Source of the DNA: Streptomyces sp. NBC_00440
GTDB taxonomy: Bacteria; Actinomycetota; Actinomycetes; Streptomycetales; Streptomycetaceae
Reading direction: 5' to 3'
Length of the DNA stretch: 64,000 nucleotides
Assembly: GCF_036014215.1 (NCBI RefSeq)
Contig: NZ_CP107921.1
Span: forward strand, 6,197,501 to 6,261,500
Below, in pieces: positions 60,232-64,000 of the stretch. The notes below the pieces were generated by a model. It searched no databases, was not told the DNA's origin, and saw only the letters and a list, made by a program, of their open reading frames with translations. A program made the position numbers and the translations under genes. The number at the start of each line of letters is the position of its first letter. Position 1 is the first letter of the stretch.

Positions 60232-61458
60232 CTACTGGGCTGCGTACTTCTTGCTGACCGAGTCGTAGACGCCCTTGGCCACCTTGCCGAGGCGCGGACC
60301 GGCCAGCCAGCCTGCGGTCACCGGGCCGATGGAGGTGTTGGACACCAGCGCGGGCTTGCCGTCGGCGCCCTTGGCTATCCAGCCGCCGCCGGAGGATCCG
60401 CCGGTCATGGTGCAGCCGACGCGGTACATCGTCGGGTCGGCCGCGGAGAGCGAGAGACGGCCCGGACGGTCGGAGCACTGGAACAGCTTCTGGCCGTCGA
60501 AGGGGGGCGCCGCCGGGTAGCCGGTCGCCGTCAGGCTCGGGATCTTCGGTACCGCGGGCGCGTTGAAGTTGACCGGGAGCGCGCCTCCGACCGTCTCCTC
60601 AAGGGACTTGGTGCTGCCCTTCTCCGGAGTGACGTGCAGGACCGCGAAGTCGTACGGGGCACCCTGACCGCCGGTGGGGCCGCCGTCGTTGATCCACTGC
60701 TCGGAGGTCTGGGCCCAGTCCGCCCAGAAGACGCCGTACGGAGCGACTTCGTCCTTCTTGGCGTTCTGCAACTGGGCGGCGGACTCGCCACTGTCGTTGT
60801 ACGAGGGGACAAAGGCGATGTTCCGGTACCAGCCGCCCTTCTTCCCGGCGTGCACACAGTGGCCCGCGGTCCACACCAGGTTGGACTTCCCTGGGTGCGC
60901 GGGGTCCTCCACGACCGTCGCCGAGCAGACCATCGACCCTTCGGGGCTGTCGAAGAAGACCTTGCCCGCCTCCGGAATGCTCTGGTGGTAAGGGGCGCTC
61001 ACGCCCTGCGCGGTCACCGGCGCCGGGGTCGGGTCGGTCACCCCCTTGTCACCGGAGATGTCGTTGTCGACCGGCTTCTCCGGGGGCTTGGACGCGTGCC
61101 GCATCCTGGACGGGTCCCAGAGCCCGGAGATGACCGGGTTGACGAAGTCCTGCGCCTCACGCAGCCACTTGTCCTTGTTCCAGTTCTTCCACTCGCCGTG
61201 CTTCCACTTGTCCAGGTCGATGCCGTGCTTCTTCAGCGCGCCCTTGACGTTGTCCGGTATGACGACCTTGCCGTCCGAGGACGACGAGGACGGGGCGGTG
61301 GCGGCCGGCTTGTCACTGGCGTTGTCGTTGCCGGGACCGCAGCCGGTCGCGGTGAGGGCGAGCGCCGCCGTGAGGCCAACAGCGGCCATGACGGGGACGG
61401 TTCGCCGGGACGTGCGCCCCCTGCGGCGTTCGGTGGAAGTCGGGCGTAGCGGTCGCAT
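60232..61458 (-). CDS. Trypsin-like serine protease lipoprotein, copy 2
   Basis: 408 aa, ATG 61458 with AGGGGGA 8 nt upstream. Arg-rich N-terminus, hydrophobic core and lipobox LTATGC-GP, then the same Trp/Lys-rich segment (KWKHGEWKNWNKDKWLREAQ) and a protease domain (WTAGHCVHA, YDFAVLHV, TMTGGSSGGGWI). Upstream gene of the pair. A broad basic N-terminus of 25 or so residues distinguishes it from copy 1. Targets unknown. Confidence 0.9.
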   Translation of the reverse strand: MRPLRPTSTERRRGRTSRRTVPVMAAVGLTAALALTATGCGPGNDNASDKPAATAPSSSSSDGKVVIPDNVKGALKKHGIDLDKWKHGEWKNWNKDKWLREAQDFVNPVISGLWDPSRMRHASKPPEKPVDNDISGDKGVTDPTPAPVTAQGVSAPYHQSIPEAGKVFFDSPEGSMVCSATVVEDPAHPGKSNLVWTAGHCVHAGKKGGWYRNIAFVPSYNDSGESAAQLQNAKKDEVAPYGVFWADWAQTSEQWINDGGPTGGQGAPYDFAVLHVTPEKGSTKSLEETVGGALPVNFNAPAVPKIPSLTATGYPAAPPFDGQKLFQCSDRPGRLSLSAADPTMYRVGCTMTGGSSGGGWIAKGADGKPALVSNTSIGPVTAGWLAGPRLGKVAKGVYDSVSKKYAAQ

Positions 61459-61767
61459 GTGGTGATTCCCCCTGGGACTCCGGAATAACGGATTTCGGCG
61501 CTGTGGTGCGGAACTGCGGAACTGGAACTGGAGCTGTGGAACTGATCGGAACCAAAGTGCGGGCCCCACTATGCCGGTGCCGATGTGGACGGCATAAGGC
61601 AGGGCAGCGGTTCCGTCCCCGCAAGGATCTTCCGACTTACCCGTGATCCCGAGGCGACTTCATCGTTGGTACGGATGGGGGCTTTTGGGCTGCGTTCAGT
61701 GCCGGGGGCGACGGTCGTGGGACGAGGGGCGTGCCGGCCGATCCGTACAGCGGGAGGACCAACAGCA
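61459..61767. other. 309-bp divergent intergenic region
   Basis: It separates the protease pair (minus) from the siderophore aminotransferase (plus) and must hold both promoters. The hexamer GGAACT or a close variant occurs five times between 61510 and 61553. I see no clear DtxR/DmdR iron box (TTAGGTTAGGCTAACCTAA-like), and no convincing -35/-10 pair. Confidence 0.55.
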
Positions 61768-63198
61768 GTGGCCGTGACCGAAATCGCACCGTCGGCGGCG
61801 ACAACAGCGCACGAGGGGATCCTGCGCCGCCAGTCGATGCGTGAATCCGCAGCCCGAACCTACGCGCGGTCGCTGCCGATCGTGCCGGTACGCGCGCGCG
61901 GGCTCACTATCGAGGGCGCGGACGGACGGCGGTATCTCGACTGCCTGTCGGGGGCGGGGACTCTGGCGCTCGGACACAACCACCCGGTGGTCCTCGAAGC
62001 GATCAGGAAGGTGATCGATTCGGGTGCTCCCCTGCATGTCCCGGATCTCGCCACGCCGGTCAAGGACGCGTTCACCACCGAGCTGTTCGAGACGCTGCCG
62101 CGACAATTCGCCGACCACGCACGCGTGCAGTTCTGCGGGCCGACCGGTACGGACGCGGTCGAAGCGGCCCTCGAACTCGTCCGCACCGCCACCGGGCGCA
62201 GCGGAATCCTCGCGTTCACCGGCGCCGACCATGGCATGACAGCAGGGGCAATGACGGCCGGGGAACCGACAGCGTCCGGCGGCGCCCCCGATGTACGGGT
62301 GACCCGGCTGCCGTATCCGCAGGACTACCGCTGCCCGTTCGGGGTCGGCGGCGCCCGAAGCCAGGAGCTGGCCGGTAACTGGACCGAGACCCTTCTCGAT
62401 GACCCGAAGAGCGGGGTGGTCCCGTCGGCCGGGATGATCCTCGAACCGGTGCAGGGTGAGGGCGGGGTGATCCCCGGACCGGACAGCTGGATGCGCCGTA
62501 TGCGGAAGATCACCGCCGACCGGTCCATTCCACTCATCGCGGACGAGGTGCAGACCGGCGTCGGCCGCACCGGTGCCTTCTGGGCGGTGGAGCACAGCGG
62601 GATCGTTCCCGACGTGATGGTGATGTCCAAGGCCATCGGGGGTTCCCTCCCGCTCGCTGTCATCGTCTACCGGTCGGATCTGGACTGCTGGGAGCCCGGA
62701 GCCCACGTGGGTACCTTCCGCGGCAATCAGCTCGCCATGGCCGCGGGCGCCGCAACCCTCGCCCATGTCCGTGAGAACCGGCTCGCCGAGAGGGCGGCCG
62801 ACCTGGGCGCGCGCATGATCCGCAGGCTGCGGGGCCTGGCCGCCGACCACCCGGCCATCGGCGACGTACGCGGCCGGGGCCTGATGATCGGCCTGGAACT
62901 CGTCGACCCGGAAGCCGCCGAATCTGCCGAAGCCACAGTTGCTGCGGATGCCCGGGAGACGGGTGCCGCCGGCCCCGCGCCGGCTGACCCCGTACTCGCG
63001 GCCGCCGTACAGCGGGAGTGTCTGGCCAGGGGACTCATTGTCGAACTCGGCGGCCGCCACACAAGCGTTGTGAGTCTGCTGCCTCCACTCACCCTCACCG
63101 ACGAACAGGCGGAGGCAGTTCTGGACCGGCTGGCCGACGCCCTGTCCGCCGCCGAACGCGCCATCCGCAGCCGTCATGAGACCCATCGCCCGCATTGA
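61768..63198 (+). CDS. Diaminobutyrate-2-oxoglutarate aminotransferase-like PLP enzyme
   Basis: 476 aa, GTG 61768 with CGGGAGG 10 nt upstream. Class III aminotransferase: CLSGAGTLALGHNHP, FCGPTGTDAVEAALELVRTATG, ILEPVQGEGGVIPG, DEVQTGVGRTG and the Schiff-base Lys in VMVMSKAIGGSLPLAV. It resembles EctB/DABA aminotransferases that make L-2,4-diaminobutyrate from aspartate semialdehyde. Its neighbour, an IucA/IucC synthetase, makes a role in siderophore precursor supply likely. The 44-bp gap suggests an operon. Confidence 0.88.
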   Translation: MAVTEIAPSAATTAHEGILRRQSMRESAARTYARSLPIVPVRARGLTIEGADGRRYLDCLSGAGTLALGHNHPVVLEAIRKVIDSGAPLHVPDLATPVKDAFTTELFETLPRQFADHARVQFCGPTGTDAVEAALELVRTATGRSGILAFTGADHGMTAGAMTAGEPTASGGAPDVRVTRLPYPQDYRCPFGVGGARSQELAGNWTETLLDDPKSGVVPSAGMILEPVQGEGGVIPGPDSWMRRMRKITADRSIPLIADEVQTGVGRTGAFWAVEHSGIVPDVMVMSKAIGGSLPLAVIVYRSDLDCWEPGAHVGTFRGNQLAMAAGAATLAHVRENRLAERAADLGARMIRRLRGLAADHPAIGDVRGRGLMIGLELVDPEAAESAEATVAADARETGAAGPAPADPVLAAAVQRECLARGLIVELGGRHTSVVSLLPPLTLTDEQAEAVLDRLADALSAAERAIRSRHETHRPH

Positions 63199-63242
63199 AG
63201 CCACCCCCCCCAATTTCCCCCGGCCGCGCAAGGAAGCACCCT

Positions 63243-64000
63243 GTGAACCCCACGCCCGACCCTGACGCCCCCGAGACCGGTGACTCCGCCGTCCCCAGCA
63301 GCCGTACAGCAGGCCCGCTCCCGGCCCACTCGCTCCCGGCCCAGCCGCTGCGGGCCGACTCCCTCACCGTCGGCCCGGTGTCGACCGGCTCGCTCTCGGC
63401 CGGCCCCGAGACGGTGCCGCGCCAGATGACGGCGGACCGTACCCCGGACGGGCACCCTGCACCGGGCCTCTTCGAAGACCCCGTCGATGTATCGGACCCC
63501 ACGACGGCAGCCGAAGCTGCGGCCGTCGAGAACCTGCTGCGCTGCTGGGTCCGGGAGACCAACCTGTCCGCGCCCACCGGGCCCACACTGCGCATCCCCC
63601 TGAACGCCAGCGGCATCGCGCTGCTCGTCCCGGTCCTGTACTCGTCGGCCACCGGCTGGCACCGGTTCGGCAAACCGGTGCTCGAAGGCGGATCGATCGG
63701 CGCGCCACGTGCCGACGCCGTCACCGTCGCCGCCCTCCTCGGCCGGGAGGCGGGCCAGAGCGACAGCACAGAGTTGGTCGGCAGGGTCGCCGATTCGGTA
63801 CACCGGACCGCCGCCTTCATTTCGGAGCGTCGTCGCAGCCCCGAGCCGTCCAGTGAGGCGGACCTCTTCCTGACCGCCGAGCAGTCTCTCCTGCTCGGTC
63901 ACCCGTTGCACCCCACCCCGAAGAGCCGGGAGGGACTCTCGGACGCCGAAATCCGGCTGTACTCGCCGGAGTTGCACGGCTCGTTCGCTCTGCACTGGAT
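63243..64000 (+). CDS. IucA/IucC NIS siderophore synthetase, N-terminal part (runs off window)
   Basis: Partial: 252 codons, open at the window end. GTG 63243 has AAGGA about 12 nt upstream. The first 90 residues are Pro/Ala/Ser-rich and probably disordered. From about 95 the IucA/IucC fold begins; EQSLLLGHPLHPTPKSREG (about 215-235) and YSPELHGSFALHW are strong signatures of the ATP-dependent condensing enzymes that join citrate, succinate or similar acids to amines. Product not predictable from this part. Confidence 0.88.
   Translation, partial: MNPTPDPDAPETGDSAVPSSRTAGPLPAHSLPAQPLRADSLTVGPVSTGSLSAGPETVPRQMTADRTPDGHPAPGLFEDPVDVSDPTTAAEAAAVENLLRCWVRETNLSAPTGPTLRIPLNASGIALLVPVLYSSATGWHRFGKPVLEGGSIGAPRADAVTVAALLGREAGQSDSTELVGRVADSVHRTAAFISERRRSPEPSSEADLFLTAEQSLLLGHPLHPTPKSREGLSDAEIRLYSPELHGSFALHW

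Overview
The window is chromosomal DNA of a Streptomyces-type actinomycete. G+C is very high, many genes start with GTG, and gene order matches, from memory, the core S. coelicolor block around SCO5747 to SCO5800 (osaC-osaA-osaB-ftsK ... recA-recX ... gluABCD ... miaB-miaA-dapF-rshA ... hflX). I see no insertion sequence, prophage, integrase, CRISPR array or transfer origin. Most genes are housekeeping or conserved genus-level genes.

Layout: 1-3234 is the end of an rRNA operon (23S truncated by the window edge, 5S, strong terminator). A reduced DegT-like protein and tRNA-Thr(GGT) follow. 4198-13546 is the osmotic and stress signalling cluster osaC (minus) / osaA-osaB (plus), with a very long HAMP-repeat hybrid kinase. 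13691-21281 runs ftsK, a RodZ-like HTH membrane protein, and the tightly coupled rimO-pgsA-cinA-clgR series, then dpsC. 21432-32545 is a mixed stretch: small membrane protein, SDR oxidoreductase, Nei-type DNA glycosylase, F420-type monooxygenase with a palindromic operator region, Lhr helicase, AraC regulator with AzlCD exporter, a prenyltransferase-like protein and DUF3046. 32634-36009 holds an AI-2E-type permease and recA-recX with an SOS box.

36099-39331 (minus) is a sulfur/oxidation group: a cysteine-codon leader peptide, cysteine dioxygenase, rhodanese, and a separate FAD monooxygenase. 39722-43173 (minus) is the gluABCD glutamate ABC transporter, followed by a response regulator/sensor kinase pair and a TAXI-type binding protein. 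That protein, whose substrate is unknown, lies beside the two-component pair, as in TctDE-like arrangements. 46828-58853 carries CBS-BON, miaB, a LigB-like protein, two small charged proteins, miaA, a small membrane protein, dapF, rshA, an M1 peptidase and hflX. 58987-61458 (minus) has two tandem trypsin-like lipoproteins. 61768 to the edge begins a siderophore locus (PLP aminotransferase, then an IucA/IucC NIS synthetase cut by the window).

The most interesting non-routine signals are: the cysteine leader peptide followed by five 20-bp tandem repeats before cysteine dioxygenase; the DegT-like protein without a catalytic core; a perfect G-quadruplex tract next to paired GGAAC-N3-GTTCC operators; the 12-fold HAMP array; and a 52-bp perfect palindrome between convergent genes. 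Functions are assigned from sequence motifs and remembered family knowledge only; no database search was possible.
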